From assembly GCA_964412385.1 (NCBI GenBank), contig CAYPOV010000083.1:1-14990 (forward strand): a stretch of 14,990 nt of DNA, in the 5' to 3' direction. Each line of letters begins with the position of its first letter. The first letter of the stretch is position 1. The translations under genes and the position numbers were made by a program. The notes beneath the pieces are model-generated. The model made no database searches and was not told the origin of the DNA. It saw only the letters and a program-made list of their open reading frames with translations. Positions 1 to 7,075 of this stretch are shown piece after piece. This DNA comes from JBGSYN01 sp964412385 (GTDB lineage Bacteria > Pseudomonadota > Alphaproteobacteria > Geminicoccales > Geminicoccaceae).

Positions 1-73
1 GCGAACTTCCGGGCGCTGACGCACGCCCAATGCTTACGAACCAGGAGGCCGGCCCGAAGAGTTTGAGGAGGCG

Positions 74-292
74 GTGCCTCCCCAGGAAAACCCTTCTTTT
101 GCTCCATCTTCTGAGCCTTCCGGCATGGATGAATCCAAGCTCTCCCGCCGGCAGCGTCGCTATCTGGAGCGGCAGGCCCGCAAGGCCGAGCAGCGTGCCG
201 CCAGAGACGCCGAATTGGCCGAGCGCAAGGCAGCTCTGGAGGCTAAGAAAGCCGAGCGGGAAGCCCGAAACGGTGCCAGCCGCGTGGCTTAA
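74..292 (+). CDS. Small charged helical protein, or C-terminal tail of a frameshifted upstream gene
   Basis: I do not recognise this gene. Read from the GTG at 74 it gives 72 residues. The second half (from about residue 20) is an uninterrupted Arg/Lys/Glu/Ala helix with the look of a coiled coil or nucleic-acid-binding tail, beginning SRRQRRYLERQARK. The GTG has a GAGGAGG element only 2-3 bases upstream, which is too close for a normal ribosome site; an ATG at 125 has none. The same frame stays open back to position 20 and there reads RTPNAYEPGGRPEEFEEA, which is protein-like but contains no start codon and is preceded by a stop at 17-19. The frame entering the window at base 1 reads ANFRALTHA before diverging. 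This may therefore be the C-terminus of a larger gene with a one-base shift near 17-28. No function is proposed. Confidence 0.35.
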   Translation: MPPQENPSFAPSSEPSGMDESKLSRRQRRYLERQARKAEQRAARDAELAERKAALEAKKAEREARNGASRVA

Positions 293-366
293 AGGTACGC
301 GTCGATTGGCGTGAGGGGTTCGATGGAGTATGCGTCTTCAAGTCAGAAGCACTGATTGGGGGCGGT

Positions 367-1473
367 ATGGCGACGCGCGAACAGACTGAGCCCGCGAGAC
401 GGTCTACAGAGGGCATGGTGGATTACGATCGAAATTCGGCCATGCAGCACCATGCGGTTTTGAACACCGAGCAGAGGCTGAGGCGCTTGGTGGAGCGGAT
501 AGGCCGGGTCGAGCCTGAACTCCGGATCATGGATTATGGTTGCGGGCCGGGCATGAGCGCGATTGATGCGGTGAGGCCTTCGGTCGAGGCCTACCGGTCC
601 TTGGTACCGGAGGGTGCCATTGTGGTGTGTCATGCCGATCAGCCGGGCAATGACTGGAACTCGCTTTTCGGCCATGCGAGCGGTCCCGAGGGCTATGCGG
701 CGGTGGGTGGCTCGATCAGGACCGAAGCCTCGATCGGCTCGTTCTATCAGCCGATGGCGGCACCGGGCTCAGTGGCACTGGCGACGTGTTTCGCGGCAAG
801 TCACTGGCTGAGTGTTGGGATGCGCCTCAATGCGCCCGGCACGATCTGGTTCGCGGATCTCCAAGGCGAGACACGCGCAGAAATGAGGCGCCAGGCCAAG
901 ACTGATAGGACGACATTTTTGCGGTGCCGGGCAAGGGAATTGCAGCCCGGTGGCTTCTTGTTGGTCAATACGCTAGGCGCGGTGCCGGACGCTGGTGAGG
1001 CCCACGGCACTGCCGTTTCAGCACGCGGTCTTTATCGGGCCGTGCAGCGGGTTGCGCAAAGCATGGCGGATGACGGAATGCTCGATTCCACCGTGCTCGA
1101 TCATTTTCTGTTTTCTTTGTGGTTTCTTTCGGCCGATGAGGCGCGCCAGCCCTTGCAGGAAGAAAAGGATCTGGCGGAGGCCTTCGAGATCGAGACGATC
1201 GAAGTCCTGCCGGCCGCTTATCATTCAAGTGATGTTTACGCCGATCAACTAGGTGACCCTGAAACCTACGCCCACCATTACACGGGTTATCTCCGGGGTT
1301 TCGGCGATTCGACGTTTCGCATGCATCTCTTTGGCCCGTCCGCCAAATCGGATACCGAGATAGACGCGTTGGCCGAAGAATTTTACCGGCGGTTTGAGGC
1401 ACTTTACAGAATTGAACCCGGCAAGCACGCGTCGGAGACCTGGATCCTCACCGTGCTGTTGCGCAAGCGTTGA
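367..1473 (+). CDS. SABATH-family (Methyltransf_7) carboxyl methyltransferase
   Basis: S-adenosylmethionine-dependent methyltransferase of the SABATH family, whose plant members methylate the carboxyl groups of salicylate, jasmonate and indole-acetate. The 368-residue length matches the family. Motifs appear in the expected order: Y20 then NSAMQ (N23, S24, Q27); the SAM-binding DYGCGPG at 56-62; DQPGNDWN at 91-98, equivalent to the plant DLPGNDFN; GSFY at 124-127; SHWLS at 145-149; and PGG at 194-196. Q27 and W147 align with the Gln and Trp that grip the substrate carboxylate in plant salicylate methyltransferase, so an O-methyl ester product is the best guess. The acid itself cannot be read from sequence. 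The start at 367 follows a G-rich stretch; an ATG at 415 (MVDYDRNS) is an alternative and loses no motif. The gene stands alone on its strand and is convergent with the oxygenase at 1552-2418. Confidence 0.85.
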   Translation: MATREQTEPARRSTEGMVDYDRNSAMQHHAVLNTEQRLRRLVERIGRVEPELRIMDYGCGPGMSAIDAVRPSVEAYRSLVPEGAIVVCHADQPGNDWNSLFGHASGPEGYAAVGGSIRTEASIGSFYQPMAAPGSVALATCFAASHWLSVGMRLNAPGTIWFADLQGETRAEMRRQAKTDRTTFLRCRARELQPGGFLLVNTLGAVPDAGEAHGTAVSARGLYRAVQRVAQSMADDGMLDSTVLDHFLFSLWFLSADEARQPLQEEKDLAEAFEIETIEVLPAAYHSSDVYADQLGDPETYAHHYTGYLRGFGDSTFRMHLFGPSAKSDTEIDALAEEFYRRFEALYRIEPGKHASETWILTVLLRKR

Positions 1474-1515
1474 TGATTGTGTGCACCCGACCAAGGCTTT
1501 GTTGTTGAGGCGATT

Positions 1516-1543
1516 GCGAAGGGGACCGGGAAGCCCCCTTCGC
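1516..1543. terminator. Hairpin between convergent genes
   Basis: GCGAAGGGG at 1516-1524 pairs perfectly with CCCCTTCGC at 1535-1543 around a 10-base loop. It lies in the 78-bp gap between two facing stop codons, where a bidirectional terminator is expected. Neither strand has a T-run after the stem, so it is not a textbook intrinsic terminator. Confidence 0.5.
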
Positions 1544-1551
1544 GTGCAGGG

Positions 1552-2418
1552 TTAGCCGAGGCGGACCAGAGCGCGGAGCTCGATGCTTTGGCGCGGCTTG
1601 GCATTTTCGGGGCTTGAGGGATCCTCGAAGGAAGCGTGGGCGACGAAGCGCACTGGGCCGTCTTCGGCACTGTCATAGGTCTTGATGAGCAGAGCTTCCT
1701 CGGTGGTCATATTGGGATAGTAGTACCATTTATGGGCGGCGCTGGCGGTGACCCCATAGATCTCACCCACGCGATCCGGATAAACCAGATCGATGGCGAC
1801 AAAGTCCTCGGACCAGGTGGTCTTGCCGTCGGCGAAGGCAAGCGGCGAACGCTCGACATTGTGGCCAATGGCGCGCCAGAGATTGACGATGGCAAAGCGT
1901 CCGTTGAGCCACTTGTCCTGTTCCTCCGCCGGCACCAGATCGCGCACCCTTTGCGGTCCGGATTTGACGGTATAATCGCTGTGGATGCGCCGGACAGGCT
2001 TGCGCTTGCCGGTTTCCTCATCGCTTTCGACGCGGATCGTGGCATCGAAGATGACGACATCCTTGGCGCCGGCATGTTTTTTGAGGAGCGCTTCGGCCTC
2101 GGGATAGAGAACTTCTTTGACCTCGTTCTCGTTGAAGAAGTCGTGGACCCTGGAATTGTGCTCGATCAGCTGGAAACCATTGCCATCGAGAGAGAAGGTT
2201 TCATCGAGCTTGCGGGCGTTCTTGACCTCGACGATATGGGTTTCGTTTTCGATCTCCTGTTCGTCGCGCGTGCCGTTCTCGTTGATGAGGATGCGCGGGC
2301 GCGCCTTGCTCGGGGCAAGATATTGGACGGCACCGCGAACCGCGAGCGGTCGATCGTCGCTCGAACGAAGCGGGGCGTCGGTGTCATTCACGGGTGTTTC
2401 GGTTTGGGCATCAAACAT
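1552..2418 (-). CDS. CmcJ/NvfI-family non-haem iron oxygenase
   Basis: This 288-residue protein looks like a member of the CmcJ/NvfI/AsaB family, known from cephamycin 7-alpha-methoxylation (CmcJ) and fungal secondary metabolism, including a gibberellin desaturase. These are Fe(II) and mostly 2-oxoglutarate-dependent oxygenases. Supporting motifs: the HxD metal pair H146/D148 within RIHSDYT, followed by SGPQRVRDL; the VNLWR block at 178-182; a distal H229 in HKWYYYPNM; TYDS at 247-250; and the C-terminal RQSIELR (R276, R282), a candidate for binding the co-substrate carboxylate. The ATG at 2418 has GGAG about 8 bases upstream. The gene is transcribed away from the LysR regulator and shares its control region, so LysR regulation is likely. 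The substrate is unknown. Assignment is from motif pattern; a fungal-type non-2OG member of the family is also possible. Confidence 0.8.
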   Translation of the reverse strand: MFDAQTETPVNDTDAPLRSSDDRPLAVRGAVQYLAPSKARPRILINENGTRDEQEIENETHIVEVKNARKLDETFSLDGNGFQLIEHNSRVHDFFNENEVKEVLYPEAEALLKKHAGAKDVVIFDATIRVESDEETGKRKPVRRIHSDYTVKSGPQRVRDLVPAEEQDKWLNGRFAIVNLWRAIGHNVERSPLAFADGKTTWSEDFVAIDLVYPDRVGEIYGVTASAAHKWYYYPNMTTEEALLIKTYDSAEDGPVRFVAHASFEDPSSPENAKPRQSIELRALVRLG

Positions 2419-2508
2419 TGTGGCTCACTCCGGTTAGCTTGAGTGTTGCTCTTGCTGATCACGCTGTGCGTCAGCGCTTGACCGGAAGATAGGTCATGCT
2501 TTCCGGGA

Positions 2509-2537
2509 TTGCGCGCGAATTGGCTGCAGGCTAATAT
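2509..2537 (+). promoter_or_regulatory. Candidate promoter of the LysR gene
   Basis: TTGCGC (2509-2514) and TAATAT (2532-2537) are separated by 17 bases and lie about 40 bp upstream of the LysR ATG. The -10 box overlaps the palindrome at 2535-2551. This is by pattern only. Confidence 0.4.
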
Positions 2538-2551
2538 GAATGGCATTCATA
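2535..2551. promoter_or_regulatory. Palindromic operator between divergent oxygenase and LysR genes
   Basis: TATGAATG-G-CATTCATA is a perfect 8+1+8 palindrome in the 158-bp divergent region. It is flanked by CTAAT at 2531-2535 on one side and ACTAAG at 2551-2556 on the other. CTAAT is the short word I recall for GcvA binding, and the neighbouring regulator is GcvA-like. It overlaps the candidate LysR -10 box, as expected for autorepression plus control of the divergent gene. Confidence 0.6.
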
Positions 2552-2576
2552 CTAAGAGAAGGCGGAGTAGGTCGCG

Positions 2577-3455
2577 ATGAGTGTCAATCTACCGCCATTC
2601 CCAGCTCTTCGGGCGTTTCGTGCTGCCGCCTATCACGGTCAGTTTCGCGAGGCGGCGAGGGATTTGGGGCTGAGCGAGTCGGCAGTGAGCCATCAGGTTC
2701 GGCGGCTTGAAGATTTTCTGCATGTGCAGCTCTTCGAGCGCCATGGCCCCAAGGTTGACTTGACTGAGGTGGGCCGACGCTATTTCCGTGAGATCGATCC
2801 AGCAATCGCGCGCATCGGGGCTGCGACCGAGGCTTTGCTGGGTCCTGTTGACCGCTTCCGCGTGGCGCTGACCTTGCCGCCGACACTCGCCATGTTGTGG
2901 CTCATTCCGAAGCTTGCACGACTGGAGGTCGAGCTTCCCGCGATCGAGCTGCAATTGATGACGACGACGCGGGTCGTGGATCTCCGCCGCGAGCAGGTTG
3001 ACCTCGCCATCCGTCACGGTCAGGGCAATTGGCAAGACGTCGAAGCGGAGTTCTTGTTCGAGGAGACAGCGCGGCCAGTCTGCCGTCCCGGCTATATTCT
3101 GTGCAACGGCGATATGACGGCAGCACTCGCCGGCAAGCGGCTCTTGATCAGCAATTACTTTGTCGATGAGTGGACGGAATGGGCGCGGGCGCGCGGAATC
3201 GAGCCGCCATCCACCAATGGGGCCCTGCGGCTCGACAGTCAGGAACAGATCCTGGCTGCAGCCGAGGAAGGACTTGGCGTTGCCATCGGACGCTCGCCTT
3301 CGGTGGATGACCGTCTTGCCAATGGACGTCTGGTCGCACCGTTCGGCGAAGCGGCGTTTGGCGATGCGAGCTATTATCTGTGCCGGCCATTCGGCGATAT
3401 CACATCGAGTGCCCGCAAGATCGCTCACTGGTTGCGTGAGCTTGCTCACGGATAG
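2577..3455 (+). CDS. LysR-family transcriptional regulator, GcvA-like
   Basis: A 292-residue LysR-type regulator of normal length. The N-terminal winged helix-turn-helix covers about residues 5-65 and starts LPPFPALRAFRAAA; the recognition region contains LGLSESAVSHQVRRLE and LFERHG, both typical of the GcvA subgroup. The remainder is the periplasmic-binding-like effector domain, with the family's VDLAIRHGQGNW segment and GLGVAIGRSP near the C-terminus. A GGAG lies about 9 bases before the ATG. It is divergent from the CmcJ-type oxygenase and followed 42 bp later by the nucleoside-hydrolase-like gene on the same strand, so either or both may be its targets. The effector is unknown; GcvA-like proteins regulate many unrelated pathways, so glycine cleavage should not be assumed. 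Confidence 0.93.
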   Translation: MSVNLPPFPALRAFRAAAYHGQFREAARDLGLSESAVSHQVRRLEDFLHVQLFERHGPKVDLTEVGRRYFREIDPAIARIGAATEALLGPVDRFRVALTLPPTLAMLWLIPKLARLEVELPAIELQLMTTTRVVDLRREQVDLAIRHGQGNWQDVEAEFLFEETARPVCRPGYILCNGDMTAALAGKRLLISNYFVDEWTEWARARGIEPPSTNGALRLDSQEQILAAAEEGLGVAIGRSPSVDDRLANGRLVAPFGEAAFGDASYYLCRPFGDITSSARKIAHWLRELAHG

Positions 3456-3497
3456 CAATGCAGGGCTGATGGCCTATAGACAAGGGAGGATTGCCAG

Positions 3498-4448
3498 ATG
3501 GCATCGATGTTTAGCGAAACGCCTGTTCAGCCGGATCTGAGTACGGAACGCTTACGACGGGTGATCATCAATACGGATGCCAAAAACGAGGCTGACGATC
3601 AGTTCGCCATCGTGCACGCCATTTTGACACCGATGTTCGAGTTGCACGGCATCATCCCGGCGCATTTCGGCAGTCTGAAAACAGCGACCAGCTTGCAGGA
3701 CAGCCACGAAGAGGTGGAGCGTCTGCTATCTCTGATGGATCTTGAGGGGAAGGTTCGCCTTGAAGATGGTGCTAGAGGACCCTTGCCTGACGAGACAACG
3801 CCCATGCCCTCACCCGGCGCGGACTTAATCATTGAGGAAGCGATGAAGGACGATCCGCGGCCGCTTTTTGTGGCGTTTTTGGGTCCGCTCACCGATATGG
3901 CTTCAGCCCGGTTTATGGAGCCGAAGCTCAATGAGCGGAACGTTGTGTGTGTCTGGATTGGCGGCGGCCATTGGCCTGTCGGTGGAAGGGAATACAATCT
4001 CTCGAATGATAATCACGCCGCCAATCTGGTGATGCGTTCCTCGATCGAGGTCTGGCAAATACCGATGCGTGTCTACCGTTTGATGGCGATAGGTTATGCC
4101 GAGCTTCGGGAACGGGTTTATGACAAAGGGCCTCTTGGTGAGTACCTTGTCGATCAGCTTGTCGATTGGAACAACCGTTGGAAAACCCACGGTCCCATCG
4201 AGCATCGATCGCTCGGCGATTCACCGGCCATCGGCGTGATGATGTATCCCGAGTGCGGCAATAGTCAGTGGCGGCCCGCACCAGAGTTCAGTACCCTGAT
4301 GAATTATGTACACACAGGCAGGAACCGGCCGATCAAGGTCTATGAAGATGTCGACCAGCGGTTTATCCAAGAGGACTTCTTCGCCAAGTTGGCACGGTTT
4401 CATCGTGACGAGCAGGCATTCGCGCGGGGCATCGACGCTTCGGCCTAG
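3498..4448 (+). CDS. Nucleoside-hydrolase-fold protein
   Basis: A 316-residue protein of the inosine-uridine nucleoside hydrolase superfamily, whose members cleave N-ribosidic bonds using a calcium ion held by N-terminal aspartates. The metal motif is atypical: in place of the usual DTDPGxDD it reads NTDAKNEADD (residues 25-34), two residues longer. It resembles the DTDxxNExDDQ form of the DUF1593/Sde182-type branch. Other landmarks fit the fold: GPLTD at about 129-133, WIGGGHWP, and EYN followed by NDNHAANLV, matching the family's E-x-N...D-x-x-A-A element. A strong AGGGAGGA lies 7 bases before the ATG. There is no signal peptide, so it is cytoplasmic. It probably shares a transcript with the upstream LysR gene. 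The substrate is uncertain; a non-nucleoside glycoside is possible. Confidence 0.8.
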   Translation: MASMFSETPVQPDLSTERLRRVIINTDAKNEADDQFAIVHAILTPMFELHGIIPAHFGSLKTATSLQDSHEEVERLLSLMDLEGKVRLEDGARGPLPDETTPMPSPGADLIIEEAMKDDPRPLFVAFLGPLTDMASARFMEPKLNERNVVCVWIGGGHWPVGGREYNLSNDNHAANLVMRSSIEVWQIPMRVYRLMAIGYAELRERVYDKGPLGEYLVDQLVDWNNRWKTHGPIEHRSLGDSPAIGVMMYPECGNSQWRPAPEFSTLMNYVHTGRNRPIKVYEDVDQRFIQEDFFAKLARFHRDEQAFARGIDASA

Positions 4449-4461
4449 TACACCTTTCTCT

Positions 4462-4494
4462 GGCGCATTCGAACAGGAACTGTCTGAATGCGCC
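4462..4494. terminator. Hairpin between convergent genes
   Basis: GGCGCATTC (4462-4470) and GAATGCGCC (4486-4494) are perfect 9-bp arms. Inside them ACAG-GAA-CTGT adds four more pairs after a small internal loop. The element sits in the 74-bp gap between the facing stops of the nucleoside-hydrolase gene and the GGDEF-EAL gene, so a bidirectional terminator is likely. There is no long T-run on either side. Confidence 0.6.
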
Positions 4495-4522
4495 GTTGCA
4501 CTAGGACTAGAGACGGAGGGTA

Positions 4523-6826
4523 CTAGGCTGGGACGGCCATAGGTGGTTTCCATGCCTGAACGTCACCGGCCTGGCATGGCTGAGCACAAAAAAAGCCCTG
4601 TGCTTCGTCGCAACCCATGTCACGGAGTGTGTCGAACTGGTCCTGGGATTCGATGCCTTGACCCAAGACCCTGATGCCGAGAGTGTGGGCGATCGTGATG
4701 ACCGCGCGAACCAACGCCCGATCGACGGGGCTGGAGATGATGCGCCGGATACATTTACGGTCGATCTTGATCCGCTGGAGGGGATATCGGTTGAGATCCC
4801 GCGGAGACGATGGACCCCGCCCGAAGTCGTCAAGCGCGAATCCGATTCCAAGATCGCAGAGACGCTCGATGCTATCCGTGGTTTGTTGCTGACTGCCGAA
4901 GAGAGTCGTTTCCGTCATCTCCAACTCGAGACAATGCGGTGAAAAGCCATTTTTGATGATGAGTTCAGATACACGATCGCAGAAGCCGCCCCGGAGTTGA
5001 TAAGGGGTCACGTTGATCGCTACGCGTGGTACGTCGATTCTTGCAATCTGCCAGGCTCGAACATCATTGCAGACTTGATTAATGACCCACGCACTGAGTT
5101 CGGAGGCGAGACCACACTTCTCTGCTATCGGCACAAACTTTGACGGAGATATTGTCCCCATTTTTGGATGATGCCAACGGATCAAAGCCTCGAAGCCTAT
5201 TCGTGAGCCGGTCTGCACATCATATTGCGGCTGATAAACGAGGTAGAGTTCGCCATCGTTGAAGGCTTGCCGCAATTCGGTCTCGAGCAAGACCCGCTCA
5301 TTGACGACGTCTCGCATCGACACTTCAAAGAGTTCGAAGCGGTCGCGCCCGTACTTCTTGGCGCGATATTGCGCGATATCGGCATGTTTGAGCAGTGTAG
5401 CCCCATTATTGGCGTCATGGGGATAGAACGCAATTCCGATGCTGGCTCGAATCTCGATCCGGTGACCCTGCAAGTTCAGAGGTTGGCGCAAGGCGAGGAG
5501 TATATTGCGCGCGGGACGCAATATCTCTTGCTGGTGGTTGATGTCTTCCATGATTAACAGGAACTCATCGCCACCTAAGCGCGCAACTGTGTCGACCTCA
5601 CGGACAGTCGACCTCAGTCGACGGGCTACCTCCACCAAGACTTCATCGCCTACCAAATGGCCAAAGTTGTCGTTGACGGTCTTGAAATGATCGATGTCGA
5701 CAAAAAAGACAGCAACGCTGGTGTTGCGCCTGCGGGCGACCTTGATCGCTTGCTCGAGGCTGTCACCGATAAGAGCGCGATTGGGGAGACCTGTGAGAAC
5801 ATCATGTGTAGCTTTATATAGAATCTTGGAGTGAGCCCGCACTTGTTCGCTGATGTCTCGAACGGTTGCTATGATGTGTTGGCGACCGTTCGCAGCGACG
5901 CCCTTCATTGTAATGCTGACGTGGAAACAACCCGAAGAGCGTCGGCCCATGGAGCGAATCTCGGACGCGCTCGACAGCGGGTTCAATAAGAAGCCAGAGA
6001 TTGCATTATCATCGCTTGTTTGAAACAAACTCTCAAACTGCGCTCCGATTAAATCTTGCGCACTATGTTCGAACAGTTTCTCTGCCGCATTATTGATGGT
6101 TTCAATTCGACCTTTTGTGTCGAGAACAGCAATACATTCACCTATGTTGTCGATGATGAGTCGAAGTTGAGATTTTTCCTCGAGGATTTTCAGTTCTTTC
6201 GACTTCAGCTGTGTCACGTCTCGATAAACAGAGACACATCGGCCATCCAACAGTCGCCTGTCCTCAATGCGAAGCCAACGCCCCTCCTTGAGTTGGATAT
6301 CAAACTCTTTGCTGCCGCACAGGAATTTTTCGCAGCGCCAGCGCGACCATTCCTCGACCGATGGAACGTCCCGATGAACCATCTGTTCAGCAATCCATCG
6401 TGAGATTTGCTTGAACGATTTGCCGACAATCGGCCGTTCGGCTAAGGCGTGATGAAATTCCAAAAAGCGTTCATTGTAAAAAATCAGATGCCCCGTCGCA
6501 CTCCAGACGGCATACCCCTCTGTTATCGCCCCGCTGCCGCATAGGCAGCCTCGGGCTTTCCGTTGAAGATTCCATTGCGATCGTCCCGCGATATTGTAGG
6601 GCGGTTCGGAAGACTCATTCACCATCGACGCACAACGGATAGGTTGCTCGAGCGCGCAGCCAACATCCCGCTCGATAGTTCGTTTCTTTGTGGCAATGAA
6701 TTGAGGCATCGCCTTTCGGAGCAGGCGGTCAATCCAAGCGACGATCAAGGTCTGCAATGAGTTCGCGTCCGGATCTTTTAAGGATTTGCGTTCGCTTTGC
6801 TTCTCTTTCGGTGAAGGTAGGGACAA
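4523..6826 (-). CDS. PAS-PAS-GGDEF-EAL c-di-GMP signalling protein with altered EAL site
   Basis: A 767-residue composite protein predicted to make and perhaps bind cyclic di-GMP. Order: a PAS_7-like domain at about 100-205 (TEGYAVWSATGHLIFYNERF), a second PAS at about 218-330 ending TVRDISEQ, GGDEF at about 335-500, and EAL at about 510-755. The cyclase site is intact: GGDEF at 418-422, preceded by the inhibitory RxxD (R409-D412). The EAL domain keeps E546 (EAL), N605, E636, E639, D666-D667, K687 and Q743. However, the AEGVE element is LGQGIE, so the glutamate considered the general base in RocR is Q723, and the DFGTGYSSL loop reads DFGRGPSSP. Phosphodiesterase activity is therefore doubtful. 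No transmembrane segment was seen. The longest frame starts at a TTG without a clear ribosome site; ATGs at residue 40 (base 6709) or 68 are alternatives. The gene is divergent from the decarboxylase operon. Confidence 0.92.
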   Translation of the reverse strand: MSLPSPKEKQSERKSLKDPDANSLQTLIVAWIDRLLRKAMPQFIATKKRTIERDVGCALEQPIRCASMVNESSEPPYNIAGRSQWNLQRKARGCLCGSGAITEGYAVWSATGHLIFYNERFLEFHHALAERPIVGKSFKQISRWIAEQMVHRDVPSVEEWSRWRCEKFLCGSKEFDIQLKEGRWLRIEDRRLLDGRCVSVYRDVTQLKSKELKILEEKSQLRLIIDNIGECIAVLDTKGRIETINNAAEKLFEHSAQDLIGAQFESLFQTSDDNAISGFLLNPLSSASEIRSMGRRSSGCFHVSITMKGVAANGRQHIIATVRDISEQVRAHSKILYKATHDVLTGLPNRALIGDSLEQAIKVARRRNTSVAVFFVDIDHFKTVNDNFGHLVGDEVLVEVARRLRSTVREVDTVARLGGDEFLLIMEDINHQQEILRPARNILLALRQPLNLQGHRIEIRASIGIAFYPHDANNGATLLKHADIAQYRAKKYGRDRFELFEVSMRDVVNERVLLETELRQAFNDGELYLVYQPQYDVQTGSRIGFEALIRWHHPKMGTISPSKFVPIAEKCGLASELSAWVINQVCNDVRAWQIARIDVPRVAINVTPYQLRGGFCDRVSELIIKNGFSPHCLELEMTETTLFGSQQQTTDSIERLCDLGIGFALDDFGRGPSSPRDLNRYPLQRIKIDRKCIRRIISSPVDRALVRAVITIAHTLGIRVLGQGIESQDQFDTLRDMGCDEAQGFFCAQPCQAGDVQAWKPPMAVPA

Positions 6827-6959
6827 TCAACACCGTTGTACCAGAACTCTATTGATAAGATCCGGCCAACAATCTGCCAAGAGGATAATTTAATACCATT
6901 CTAGTCAATCAAAACGAGATACGCATTCTTAATCGACATCTCTTCAGTGGGTTGATCTT

Positions 6960-6976
6960 GATTGAAGTGTTCAATC
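6960..6976. promoter_or_regulatory. Candidate operator palindrome overlapping the operon promoter
   Basis: GATTGAA-GTG-TTCAATC is a perfect 7+3+7 inverted repeat. Its right arm runs into the candidate -35 box at 6975-6980. A second overlapping inverted repeat, AGTGT (6966-6970) with ACACT (6978-6982), covers the same -35 element. The position suits a repressor released by a pathway intermediate. Confidence 0.5.
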
Positions 6977-7001
6977 GACACTGATTGACGTCTGGTATAA
7001 T
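6975..7001 (+). promoter_or_regulatory. Extended -10 promoter of the oiaX operon
   Basis: TATAAT at 6996-7001 is a perfect -10 box and carries the TGn extension (TG at 6993-6994). TCGACA at 6975-6980 is a 5-of-6 match to the -35 consensus at 15-base spacing, short but acceptable for an extended -10 promoter. It lies about 75 bp upstream of the preferred GTG start at 7076. Confidence 0.6.
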
Positions 7002-7075
7002 GACTGCAACAGTAATACGGCTCGTGTTGAGCGCGCTGGAAGGCGTTTCAATCAATAACGGCAGGGGTGCTCTGC

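Larger units (their letters stand above)
6827..7075. promoter_or_regulatory. Divergent control region with repeated TCAATCAA words
   Basis: This is the AT-richer 249-bp gap between the GGDEF-EAL gene and the decarboxylase operon. The octamer TCAATCAA occurs exactly at 6905-6912 and 7048-7055 and inverted at 6958-6965. Close variants lie at 6823-6830, 6970-6977 and, inverted, 6981-6988. GTCAATCA (6904-6911) is the exact reverse complement of TGATTGAC (6982-6989). The pattern suggests several binding sites for one regulator serving either or both genes. Confidence 0.5.

Noticed and set aside
1636..2442. 268-codon plus-strand frame opposite the oxygenase
   Set aside because: The minus strand carries conserved HxD...H...R oxygenase motifs; the plus frame extends into the divergent promoter region without a ribosome site.
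2589..3458. 289-codon minus-strand frame opposite the LysR gene
   Set aside because: The plus strand encodes a complete LysR protein; the antisense translation is low-complexity and unfamiliar.
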